Of a stretch of DNA of 64,000 bases, positions 22,560 through 33,929 are shown one piece after another. Every line of letters begins with the position of its first letter. The stretch's first letter is position 1. This DNA comes from Chiridota heheva (lineage: Eukaryota; Echinodermata; Holothuroidea; Apodida; Chiridotidae), in assembly GCA_020152595.1 (NCBI GenBank), contig JAIGNY010000308.1, positions 1-64,000 on the forward strand, read 5' to 3'. Below the pieces are notes generated by a model. That model had not been told where the DNA came from. It did no database searches and was given only the letters and a program-made list of their open reading frames with translations. Made by a program: the position numbers and the translations under genes.

Positions 22560-23158
22560 CAGCGGCGTAGGAAGATAATTGACATTAGGGGCCAGTCCCA
22601 ACAATCCTAAAATGTATGAATTTCATATCACGGTCCAAAAACTAGCATTGTAAACAGGTAAAGGGAGGGCTCGTAAAATCATTAGAAATTTTGGTAAAAT
22701 TTGGCAACATATTCCCGAAAATTAAGGAAATTTTACAATTGAAGCAAATTTCGCATTAATGAAGCAAATTTTTACGAAAATTGAACAAAACTTCTCCAAA
22801 ATTGAAGAACATTTTGCAAAAATTGAAGAAAACTTCTTGAAAATATCCCAAAATGAAATTTCACGAAAATGAAATTCAAAAAAGTAAATTTTTGAAGAAA
22901 ATTTCCCAAAATTGAAGAAAACTTCTTGAAAATATCCCAAAATGAATGAAATGTTACGAAAACTAAAGCAAATTCCATGAAAATGAAGGAGCTTTTACGA
23001 AAATTGAAGGAGATTTCCGGAATAAAAGATGCCATGGAATCTGACTCTTCAACTTCAATTCGTTAGACCTTCATTTATTGGGTGGCCAAAATGGTACTTG
23101 GCGCCCCAATAAAAACATGGCTTGGCCCGTTGGTTCGCCCGGCTCCTATACGTCACTT
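22560..23158. mobile_element. Non-autonomous element, CAGCGGCGTAGGAAG terminus with degenerate array
   Basis: The left end is CAGCGGCGTAGGAAG and the right end, reverse complemented, is AAGTGACGTATAGGAGC. Bases 22690-23035 hold a degenerate AAATTTTACGAAAATTGAAG-type array. Within it a block containing ATTGAAGAAAACTTCTTGAA occurs at 22822 and again 89 bases later, a recent internal duplication. The long minus-strand frames here are rich in Phe and periodic, and are not genes. Confidence 0.6.
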
Positions 23159-23714
23159 CACGTTGTCTTTGTAATGTTAGTTTAGAGTTTTAAACGACGT
23201 TTAGTAATTTAACCAAATATTTTGCCAATATCATTCACGTTTTCAGTTTTCGTTTCACTTCTTAAAATATAATCAAGCCCTAATCAAATGGGACATTTTA
23301 TTTTATTTTTTTCTAATTATAAGTTTTGACTGGACATGGTCCATTGTTCATATATTTTGCAACAGTAATTATTACAAAATTGCAGATCATCCTTCTTATC
23401 AGATTATGATTTGTGAAAAAGTAGGGGTGGTGTGCCCCCACCCCCTTCCCCTTCCCCCCCCCCATACTCCGCGGCCCATAAAAACTGTTAATACAATTAC
23501 AGAATTGGCTTTAAAGTTGAACGTATATATACAATCAATCTTTAAAAGCGGTGAATTTTTAATGAAATTTCACTGGGCGACCACAATCATACCTACTGAT
23601 GCGAGGCGCTAAAGACCATGTAAATTTGAGCACCTTCAAAATTAAAAGAGATATCAAGTGTTACATAATGGGCATGAAATTGATTTCATAATGATTAATA
23701 ATTCCTAATGTCTC
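23159..23714. other. No recognised gene
   Basis: AT-rich sequence with a C-rich run at 23435-23465. No gene or bounded repeat is seen. Confidence 0.4.
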
Positions 23715-26080
23715 AGGAGGTTTTGCAGGCAGTTCGGAAGAAGAAGATGGTGTGACATTCTTATAAACACAGTGGGTGTCCTGCGGAGCTTGCTAGGTTT
23801 GATAAGAGATATTAAAGTGCTTTTTGATAAACGTTTGTCCAAAGAGATTAAGATTAATCCTAAGTCGTTTCATTCTTATGTTCGCTCAAAGGAAAAGAAA
23901 AAAACAAGGAGGTTGTTGGTCCCCTTCAGGGTAATGATGGTGTTACAATCAATAATGGTAAGGATATGGCTGAGGTTTTGAATGACTACTCTGTGTCTGT
24001 TTTTACTAAGGCAGTAAGGAGTCCCCTGCTGACGATTTTGTGGATTATCTTAGTATGCACTCTCCAGTATCCATTAGGAATGTTGATTTTTCAGTTGATG
24101 TTGTGTCTAAGAAGTTGAAGGGTTTGAACTCAAATAAAGCACCCGGTCCAGATGGTATACATCCTGCCGTCTTACGTGAGTGTTCTGATATTCTTTCTGT
24201 TCCCCTGAGTATTATTTTTTTCAAAGTGTTTTGATGTTGGTGCTGCTCCTAGTGATTGGAGAATTGCTAATGTCGCTTCTGTTAGAAAAACGGGTGACCA
24301 CAGTTTACCAGGCCAGTGGTTCTTACTATTGTTGTGTGCAAGGTCATGGAGTCCATTGTTAAGGATGTTGTACTAGATCATTTACTGGTCAATGGTTTGT
24401 TGAATTTTTCCCAGCATGGGTTCTTACCTAAGAGGTCATCTGTTTCCAATTTGTTGGAGTTTCTTTATGATATTACTAAACTAGTTGATTCTGTTCATAA
24501 TGTGGATGTTAAGTTTAGATTTCAAAAAAGCATTTGATGAGGTTCCATTGGGCAGGCTCATAATGAAAACAGGAGCGCATGGTGTGGAGGAAAAGTGTGC
24601 TAGTTCAATATATTCTTGGTCAGTTGACAGGTCACAAAGAGTTATTGTTAATGGTGAAGTATCTCCATGGAGGAAGGTTACAAGTGGTGTTCCTCAGGGT
24701 TCTGTATTGGGTCCGCTACGTTTCTTAATCTTAATCAATGATACTGATGTTTCCTTTTGCTCCAGGATTTGTAAATTTTCGAATGACACTAAGTTATACA
24801 GGATTGTTGAGGTTGCTAGGGATTCTTCATTTTTGCAAACTGATCTGGATAAGTTAGTTTCTTGGTCCCAAACATAACAGATGTCATTCAATGTTGATAA
24901 TGCAAAGTTATTCATTTTGGTCAGAGCAATTTGTCTTTTCATTACTGCATGAATGGTTCAAATCTTGGTTGTGTTGATCAAGAAAGGGATCTGGTGTTGT
25001 CATTACTACCAATCTGAAACCTTTAAACAATGTGCTTTTGCAGCTGCAAGGGCAAATAGGATGCTTGGTTTGATTACAAGAAATTTTTGTTATCTTGGTA
25101 GAGAGGTTGTTTTTAATTTGTATAAGCATTTAGTCAGGCCTCACTTGAGTATGCTATTCAGGCTTGAGTCCCTTTTATGTGAAGGATAAGTTCCTTTTAG
25201 AACAGGTTCAGCGAAGAGCCACTTGACTTATTCCCGGAGTAAGGAATCTCGTTTGTGAATCTAGGTTGCGAATTCTTTGTTTGACCACGCTTGAGTCGAG
25301 AAGAGTACGTGGCGATATGATTCAGGTTTTTAAGTTCCTATCTGGTAGTGATGCTTTGACTCCCTGTTATTTCTTGCATGTTTCAATTAATCTTCATGTA
25401 ACACGTGGTAACAGTTTGAAGTTGACCAAAGAGTTCTCTCGGATAGATATTCGGCGTTTTAGTTTTTCGCAAATACTTGTTAATGAGTGGAATGGTTTGC
25501 CTCAGTGGGTAGTATGCTCCAATTCTGTTCACATTTTCAAAGTCAACATCAATAAGTTCTTTACAAATTCTAGTAGTATGGGGTGCGACTTCGTCTGCAG
25601 CACCACGGGAGCGAGTTGGGACCAGCCCCATGAAAGAACTTGCATCCCAGGAAGGATTCAGTTCGAAATGTGACTAGACGATCTTAAATCTTCCAACTGC
25701 CCTTTTGTATCGTCTTGTCACATTTCTCGCTCCCATGGTGCTATCTGCAGCACCCCGGGGGCGAGTTGGGCCCAACTCGCCCAATGAACGAACTCGCACC
25801 CCATACTACTAACTCTGGGTGTCTTTGATTTTTTTTGTGGTGGTGGTCAGGTGGTGGTGTTAGTTTGGGATTTTTTATACTAACCCTTATCTTGCCCGTA
25901 ATCTTGTTATGTTATGTTAATTATGATTATATGTTTTAAAAACTTTTATCCTACAACTGACTGTATGGGAGCAGCCATTTTTGGCGAAAATCCTGGTCCC
26001 CAATGCTTCAGAAAAATTGTTCACTGCATGGCAACCAAAATTTCTCACTGAGTATCTTAAAAAAAAAAAAAAAAAAACAC
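23715..26080 (+). mobile_element. CR1-clade LINE, 5'-truncated and decayed
   Basis: In broken plus-strand frames the CR1 reverse transcriptase order is clear: NKAPGPDGIHPAVLREC, VVCKVMESIV, QHGFLPKRSSVSNLLEF, LDFKKAFDEVP, TSGVPQGSVLGP, and FSNDTKLYR in place of FADDTKL, so the first catalytic Asp is changed. The C-terminal block follows (LVRPHLSM, LTTLESRRVRGDMIQVFKFL, NEWNGLPQWVV) to about 25570. At least four frame breaks and an in-frame stop are present. The endonuclease is missing. A foldback element interrupts the 3' end at 25572-25808. A poly-A run at 26050-26070 may mark the end. Confidence 0.9.
25572..25808. mobile_element. Foldback element inside the CR1 3' end
   Basis: The outer arms AGTAGTATGGGGTGCGACTT (25572) and AACTCGCACCCCATACTACT (to 25808) are reverse complements with one mismatch. 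An inner pair, GAAATGTGACTAGACGAT and ATCGTCTTGTCACATTTC, forms a second stem around 25663-25727. Bases 25759-25782 are a perfect 24-base palindrome centred on GGGCCC. AATTCT and AACTCT flank the element as a possible 6-bp target duplication. Confidence 0.75.
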
Positions 26081-28940
26081 TGTTTTAAAGGTAATATTTG
26101 CGTAATCATATCCATCCTTATGGCAGGCGGTTCTTTACTAGGCCGCTAGGTGCTCCAGTAGGTAGTTCTCTTATCTTATGAAAAAAGGAACTGCTGCATG
26201 TAAGCGTACATCATCGATTTCCACCACCCACTGATTTAGTTCAGCTCGAGTTGCTGATAAGGTCAACGCTGGAAAACAACATTGTATTAATCTTATAAAT
26301 GCAATTTGTATTGCTGAGTATCATTTGAAATGCTATGCATGTATGGTTAGGAGTGGAATTCTCAACCTACTTGTATTCTGGTATTGCCAACTAGTTTTCA
26401 CTAGCTCAGCACAGTGTTGACAACGAATGCATCAACCGAATAAGGTAGGCCTATACGGTTAATTTTTTTCATCATTCAATAAATTCACAAGACAACTGTC
26501 ATCATCATGAATCAAAGCGCTGAACGCGCTGGTGATGGGTTCGTTTCATACTTGTCATTTGTTTAGTTGGTAGTAAGGAAGGAATTCCCCATATATAATC
26601 GGGTAAATATGTTGAAGGGGTGTGGGTGAGGGGTTTTCAGTGTTGGTTTCCAGTTTAATATTTGTTGCCTTCCAACGTTTTGGAAACGCCCTGAAGACAC
26701 ACATACTGTACTGCCACACTAAATTCAATTCCAAGTCATTCGCAGTGCTGAATCACTTGAGTTAGTCACTCAATAATTAAACAATTTGTGAAATAGGAGA
26801 AATCATGCGTTAATGTACCAAAAACCAGAATCACCACAACATTACAATAAGATCCAAAAAACCTTAGTAGACACGATCGCTATTTACATAACGTATCCAA
26901 CAGAGGTCACAAAAAAGAGCACGGAAATAAGGTAGATGTCAAACTTTGACGTCACTCCATTGAATCACACCACTAACTTTTTGTTTCCAGATTTAAAATC
27001 TAACATGTTTATTTTTTATATAATCTAGGCTTTTTTCTCTTTTTTTTTATTTGTCGCATGCATGCCACTACCACCGTTACTTACAACAAACTTTTCCTAC
27101 AGCCAACCATTAGTTTGCCGAGTAAGCGAACGGTAAAAGCAAGTAATTTATACTAATTTTCTTTCTTTAGCTCATTATTCTGAAATAGTTTAGAAGAAAT
27201 AATTAATTGTAATTTTAAACCATATTTTGTGCCCAGGGAGAAAAATAATCACCTCAAATTGCTCACTAAACTTCACAGTGTGTAATTTATACCTATTCCA
27301 CGAGGTTACATTTTCAAGCCATTATTTGACTGGGAGGCTTGTGCATAGGTCTAACACGTTTAGGTTACATCAAAACAATACACGAATGTGGCGATTATAG
27401 TTTGAAACTGTTCTTGGGCGTGATACCAGGAAAATACGAGGGTTTTCTTGCAATGCCAATGTGGTTTGGAACTTGGGAGTATTCAACAGTTCAAGACAAA
27501 TGAAAGCATGAAGTCACTTACGACACAACACTTGTTGCCTCTTTCTTATAATTGATGACAAACTTGGTCATGAAACTCTTCAAACTTGCAAGATTATTTC
27601 CGTTTAAAATGTTTTCCTTGCACAAAATGACATAGATATTTCATGTCAGACTGAGAAACGATTTTTTTTTTTTTTTGAAGACTTACATAATGGGCAATTA
27701 GGATTGACATTCCAGTCGTTTTTAGTAACATAATCTGGCTAAACCCATTATTTACATTTTATCATAATTAATTTGAAATTTGGAATCAAGTACTGTGTAA
27801 CAAAAATATATCAATTATTATTTCTTAAATTAGTTAGCAATGTCAATGAATTGACACAGCTTGCAAGCACTCGACTGTTATAAAAAGAGGGAAGTCTATC
27901 AGTCTGCAGAGTAGGATCAAATTTTACTGCTTTTCTCTCCTGAGTAAATTTTTTGAACTTTTCTTTTGTAGGGAGTAGATTTCAAAGGAATTTTCTACAA
28001 AATTATTAAGGTCAAAATAAAAAAATTTATTGCAAAGATATGCATCATCCAAACACATTTTAATGGGAGTTTCAGCCAAAGTATTTTGAATAATTGCTAA
28101 TGTTTTAGTTTAATATGATAAAATTATCTGAAGTGAAGGGAGTGATATAAACATATTTGTTCGCATGAAATACGTATTGGAGTGAACCGAGGTAGGATGC
28201 ATACTTTTGTAGCATGAGATTTGTTTGTGTCCCTCCCTCTTGGGATCATTGACCACCCCCAGTATGACATATCATAGTTTACTAATTGTATTAATGCATT
28301 ATTGCCAAACTATCCAAGTCTGGGCCCTTTTTGCATGCTGGTTATGCAAACGCTTACTAGCCCACAAACATTTTCAGGGATAATGATAAGTTACAAACAC
28401 AAAGAGGGAGGGTGGAATCACTTTCCATGCACCATAAGTACATGTATACCCTAATGCATTCTACCGCACATTCTGCTGGATAATAATTACACATTCAAGC
28501 CATAGTACCATCTTGCTGCTACACATGCCTTACCATTTAAGGCATAGAAATGACCTGATTCACACAACTAATTTAGTTGTTCATACAAGTCCCTGTTCTA
28601 AAACTGAATTTCTAGCTCTTAGATGCAGTTCTCTCTTTCTCATCAAGAAATACAGGAGATTCCATTTGTAATGAACTTTATTCCGATCAGTCGTAGAATG
28701 AAACAGAGCATGTCCCTAGATTTAAAAGCAAGCAATTACTCAAAAGTTATAATACCAAGCACAATTTACAAAGTGTGCTCACTCTCCAATAATCAGTAAC
28801 AAATCACTGCATGCATGCACATAAAATTTAAGTACAACATTAACATAAACAAAATGTTGTAGCAAGTACTGCAGTGGTTAATCAGCTTCATTTTGTCTTC
28901 AACTGGATTCCAGGATGAGCTTACTTATTATGGTGCCAGC
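26081..28940. other. 2.9 kb without a recognised gene
   Basis: AT-rich sequence. I found no convincing exon, RNA or bounded element. There is a poly-T run at 27663-27676. Confidence 0.4.
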
Positions 28941-29310
28941 CCACTGGTCCATAGGCCCATAGTCCAAAGGTTCAATAGTCCGAAAGAAAAGGCCCACTAG
29001 TCCGAAGGTCCAATAGGTTAAAGGTTTATTAGTCTGAAGGTTCACTAGTCCGAAGGCCCAGTAGTCCGAAGGCCCAATAGTCCGAAGGCCCAATAGTCCG
29101 AAGGCCCGATATTCCAAACGCCCAATAGTCTGAAGGCCCAGTAGTCCAAAGGCCCAATAGTCGGAAGGTTCAATAGTCTGAAGGTATACCATACCCTTTG
29201 ACCTATTGGGCCTTCAAACTAGTGAACCTTCAAGCTAGTGAACCTTCTGACTATCGGACTAGTGGGCCTTTTCTTTCGGACTATTAAACCTTCGGACTAG
29301 TGGGCATTTC
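28941..29310. repeat. 16-bp minisatellite arranged head to head
   Basis: The unit AGTCCGAAGGCCCAAT runs from about 28950 to 29182, then flips orientation (ATTGGGCCTTCAAACTAG and relatives) to about 29308. The centre, near 29183-29195 (AAGGTATACCATACCCTTT), is itself palindromic. Variants such as CCGAAAGAAAAGGCCCACTA appear in both arms in mirror positions, so this is a true inverted duplication of part of the array and not two unrelated arrays. Confidence 0.88.
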
Positions 29311-29454
29311 TACCCTTGTCCAATCTGTTTCACATCGAGAGATAAGAAGACACTTCGGTATGAACCAGCCTGTATTTAAACCCATGACATTCCCATCTGG
29401 GGAAGTGCTCTACCAACAAACAGGATCATCAAACCAAGCCAATTGTTTTATGTA

Positions 29455-30166
29455 CATAGGCGTCACCAAAAAATATAAAAGGGGGGTCGAATAACAAAAT
29501 GAGGGTGTTCTACTTTACTTTTTTTCCATGCGCAAAGCACGAGATAATCGGCATGGGGTCCAGAGGCCTCTGCGATTTTAGTCATTTTGAGGGCCTAAAA
29601 GTGGATTTTATGTATCCTTGTATGCTATTTTCTACACACCTGGGGTATGTGTAATTGAAAGTCTGTGGGAGTGATGCTACATTTAAAGGATTGCACCATT
29701 TCAGGAAGTTTTTTTTCGTGCTACACATCTTATTTCTATGCTTTCAGTGAATATAGTAGAATTGCTGCTAGGAACTAAACCTATATACCAGGGCATATAT
29801 TTTATAGCCTTGGTTACTAACATATAGGTACAATCATGGGGCTTCAGGGGCGGGTAGTCCAGGGACACGCTCTAGAGCTAGAGCTGTGTACAGTACATCA
29901 TATCATACCATCATTGCATCTACGTAATTTGTCGATGTACTGTAATAACGTGTAGAAGTACATCAATTTTTGGGATAGGCCTATTTCATAACTTCTTGAA
30001 GGAATATTTTCTAATAGGCAACCCACCCCCTTTGGTGACGCATATGATTGATTAAAACACCTTTAAAAACATAACATTAAAAATTTGTTGAACGAAAAAA
30101 GGGGAGGTCGTTTGCATCCCCCCCTCCCCCCCCCTCCCTCTTCTCCTTTGCTTGGTGCCGCCTATG
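29455..30166. mobile_element. Small TIR element, 712 bp
   Basis: The ends are CATAGGCGTCACCAAA and, reverse complemented, CATAGGCGGCACCAAG. ATGTA flanks both sides (29450-29454 and 30167-30171). Its right part (about 29900 on) belongs to the segmental duplication and recurs at 33940-34192. Confidence 0.55.
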
Positions 30167-30534
30167 ATGTACAATTAATTTTCCTATCTGCAAATAACAA
30201 ACACCCTCACAATTAAGACCTAATCACATGATAGCATCACAACTTGCATTATTACTTCAATCTTTGAATAATTTGGTTTGGTGTTACCTAACAAATATGA
30301 TGTGATTTTTTGGTGAGTTAAAGACCCCACTTGTCATTAGTCTTTAAAGTAGATCTGGGCAATTACAAAGGTTTAGAATAACGGATGACAAATGGATAAT
30401 GCAACCCATAATTTGTCACTTTGACTGTCAAAATGAATTAGCAGTATTATAACCCCTTTTCTCTCAAATGTTAGCCATTTGCCAATGACAAAACTTATTA
30501 TTTCCTGCTCATGCCCAGTGATGGCATTACATTG

Positions 30535-30672
30535 GGGCATTTTTCATACAGCGAGATTTCTTTGCCGCCTGTGAGATCATTTTGCCCCAGCGAGATTGCT
30601 TTGCCCTCACATAATCACTTTGCCCTGTGAAATCACTTTGATCCCGCGAGATTGCTTTGCCCCCAGAAGACG
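30535..30672. repeat. About 19-bp minisatellite in copy 1
   Basis: Units resemble GCGAGATCACTTTGCCCC; about seven are visible. The homologous array at 34560-34832 is about twice as long. Confidence 0.8.
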
Positions 30673-31562
30673 AAACTGTCATTCTGTCCCCACCCCAAAA
30701 GTATTAAAACCCTGGTGCCACCCCTGCTCATGCCACCTGTGAAGAGAAATAAACCGCACAAATCAGTATTTAAGTCCAGTGAAATGGATACACAGCATTG
30801 GATTAAGATATATTTTGACTGAAGAGAGAGACAGATCACATCAAATTATACTCCAGTAGTACATTTATTTACAAAATCTTTTTCAAAACATGATTGTTTT
30901 TTTTCAAAAGTACTTTGTGATAGATCACCAATGGTGATCTGTCTGAGTATTTCTTCTCTCTGATACCATGCTGGATGTCTGCCTTGCCGTGTTGGCCCTT
31001 GATATGACACATAAGGCATAATAGAGCAAAAAAGTAATATACAGCTCATTTCATGAACCATACTAGTACCCTGGGATATAGAATAGAAAAGTAATATAAG
31101 AAAATTCTTGTTTTAAGTCACATACAACATTGTATTTGCATCATCATATGTAAGAGGCTTTACTTTTCATGATCCTTTAGGGTTCATCAAGTATTCTGTT
31201 CAGAAAGTGTCCATGAAATTGGTAATATCTACTGATGTTTTCCTGAAATTGCCACCTGGTGCGAAGAGCTTAAATGTTCAGTACATGCAATTCTTTACTG
31301 TAATCATACATTGATATATGAGCCTAAAGCATATCTGACATAATGCCTGTGCAATGCAAATGGATATGTGCAGGCTGTGTGATAATGCAGATACAGGGCC
31401 GTCTTCCATGTTGGATATCATTTTGGTTGACATGGTGTACCTGAGAAAATTGGTGAAAGAAGCTTTCACACCGATTGATTGATTCCATTGTTTTATCTGC
31501 AAAATGAAAAATAAATTTGAGTTTTTGAAATGATACAGTGCGTGATTAAAATTTGCATTGGT

Positions 31563-33549
31563 CTTCTACTTGTTGGTTTGCATGCGAAGCATAATGCGAA
31601 CCTATATAATGGCTATTACGTCTGTCCGGCCGTCCACAGATTTGTCCTAAGATTTCCACAAAAATGTTTTAAAAAATTGAAATTCCTCAGAAAAATGTTA
31701 AAGTTTTTTCAGAGTTCCTCAGAAAAAGGTAAAGTTTCTTCAGATATCCTTATGAAGGTTAGAATTTCCTTATAAAATGTTAAAGTTTTTCAGAGATACT
31801 TAAGACAGGATTGAAGACTAGCCTCCTTAAAAATCTACAAAACATTTGATATTTTCTTAGAAGATAACTGTAAAATAAATATAATTTACCAATATTCTTC
31901 AGAGATCCTCAAGTCTCTCTTGTAGCACTTGAGATTTAAAATCCTTAAAATTCTTAAAAATATTTGGGCACCAACAGTTGTATCAGGCATGATTATCAAA
32001 TTCCACCTTCATTATTGTGACCATTTGCATAAAGTTGCTACAGTATATGACCTGACCAGACTTTTTTTATTTTTATGCTTAGTCAAGGAGTGTGACAGGA
32101 TGTGATTGCATATGGACAGAGGGATGGATGTTGTGTGAGACATGGATGGGGGCCATATGATATTATATTTATCATGTTGTATACATTAAGAGTTTTATCA
32201 GGCATGATTATTTGACTTCACTTATTTTTCTTATTCAAAAAGTCATTTGCATATAAGTTATATATGAACTGACACTTTCATACATAATATGCTCAATCAG
32301 GAACTGTGATAGCTAGGATGAGACTTCTTATGGAGCCTATGTGGGACATTATGTGGGACATTATGTGAGACATAGGGTAGGATGCCATGTGGGACACAGG
32401 GTGGGATGCCATGTGGAACAGGGTTGAAATACCATGTAGGATATATGGTGGAATGCCATGCAGGACATAGAGTAGAATGCCATGGGATGGAATGTCATGT
32501 GGGACATGGGATGGTATGGGACATCATGTGGGACATGGTGTCCCACCCCATTTCAACAAGTCATTTTGCATATAAGTTATTATATACACTGACACTTTCA
32601 TACATAGTATGCTCAATCAGGGACTGTGATAGCTAGGATGAGACTTCTTATGAAGCCTATGGGATGTCATGTGGGACATGGGGTGGGATGCCATGTTGGA
32701 CATGGGTTGGGATGCCATGTGGGACATGGTGGGATGCCAGGAGTAACACAGAGTGTCGGGTTGGGATGCCATGTGTGACATAAGGTAGGATGCCCTGTGT
32801 GACAGAAGGTAGGATGCCATGCATGACATAAGGTAGGGGGCTATGTGTGACATAGGGTAGGAGGCCATGGGGACATGATGCCATGTGGGACATAAAGTAT
32901 ATAGGATGTCATTGGGACATTGGGAGGGATGCCATGTGGAACATATGGCGGGATACCATGTGGGACATCAGATGGGAAGCCACTGATGCGGGACACAGGG
33001 AGGGATGTCATGTGGGACATAGGGAGGGATGTCATCTGGTACATATGGTTGGATTAATGTAGGACATACATGTAGGATGAGATCCATGTGGGTCATAGCA
33101 TGGGGTGCCATGTGAGACATGGTGGAATGCCATGTGGGACATGGTGGGATGCCATGTGAGACACTGTATGGTGGGATGCCATGTGGGACAAGGCATGGGA
33201 TGTCATGTGGGACATAAGGTGGGATGTCATTTGGGACATGGGATGTGATTCATAGCGTGGAATGCCATGTGGGTCATAGGATAGGATGTCCTGTTGGACA
33301 TATGATGGAATGCCACATGGGATATGGGATGTCATGTGGGACATAGGGTGGCATGCCATGTGGGACATATGGTGAAATGCCATGTGGGACATGGGATGGG
33401 ATGTCATGTGGGACATGGGGTGGGATGCCATGTGGGACATGGGATGCCATGTGGGACTTAGTGTGAGATGCCATTTTTATAATTGGCTGGGTCATATGAT
33501 ATGGGTGTCAATTTGCATGGGCATTTGAACCATGACGGTATGTACCGTT
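31563..33549. other. 2-kb block present only in duplication copy 1
   Basis: It begins TCTTCTACTTGTTGGTTTGC with the downstream CTATATAATGGCTATTACGT and ends near GGTATGTACCGTTCTAG. Inside are degenerate CTTCAGA/AAAATGTTAAAG repeats (31645-31800), three related blocks at about 31985, 32190 and 32555 (GCATATAAGTTAT, CTGACACTTTCATACATA, GATGAGACTTCTTATG), and the 24-bp satellite. It is either an insertion into copy 1 or a deletion from copy 2. Confidence 0.7.
32340..33475. repeat. 24-bp satellite
   Basis: The unit is about ATGTGGGACATGGGGTGGGATGCC, given in parts: ATGTGGGACAT, GGGGTGGGATGCC. Variants run to about 33475, broken at 32540-32660 by a unique block. Since 24 is a multiple of three, the minus strand reads a repeated MSHMASHP-like octapeptide, which is an artefact of the repeat. 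Confidence 0.9.
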
Positions 33550-33929
33550 CTAGTTTTTTTTTATAGCAAATCACTAATATAGTACATGTACAGTAACTGA
33601 CACATTGACAGGCTTTCTGAGGTGTTTTATTCATTAATTCATGGTAGCATCATATACTATATACCTGATTGTTTTCAACAAGTGCTTAAGAGAGGCTGTG
33701 AGAGGAAGAAAATGGTGCCCCTTGGCTTACTGAGTTTCATGTTGCTTTTCAAAATCATTTAGTACAGATGACACTTTGATAGTAAAAGAAATGTCTTTTG
33801 TAGATCTGACCAAACAAAAATAAAACAAAGTTTATTGCACCAGCATAATTTCAACTGCTTCTTGCCCACCTTCCCTTTATTCTTCTTGAGGATCGCGATA
33901 TTGTGATAATTGATATGTCATGACAGCAC

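Larger units (their letters stand above)
29895..33888. repeat. Segmental duplication, copy 1
   Basis: Bases 29895-31562 match 33930-35670 and bases 33550-33888 match 35690-36008, at roughly 90 percent or better by eye. Examples are TCACAATTAAGACCTAATCA and ATAGGCCTATTTCATAACTT. The two copies lie in direct tandem. Copy 1 holds about 2 kb (31563-33549) that copy 2 lacks. No gene lies in either copy. Confidence 0.9.

Noticed and set aside
32361-33495. MSHMASHP repeat proteins on the minus strand
   Set aside because: The 24-bp satellite is a multiple of three, so the period is expected. No start, splice or domain context is present.
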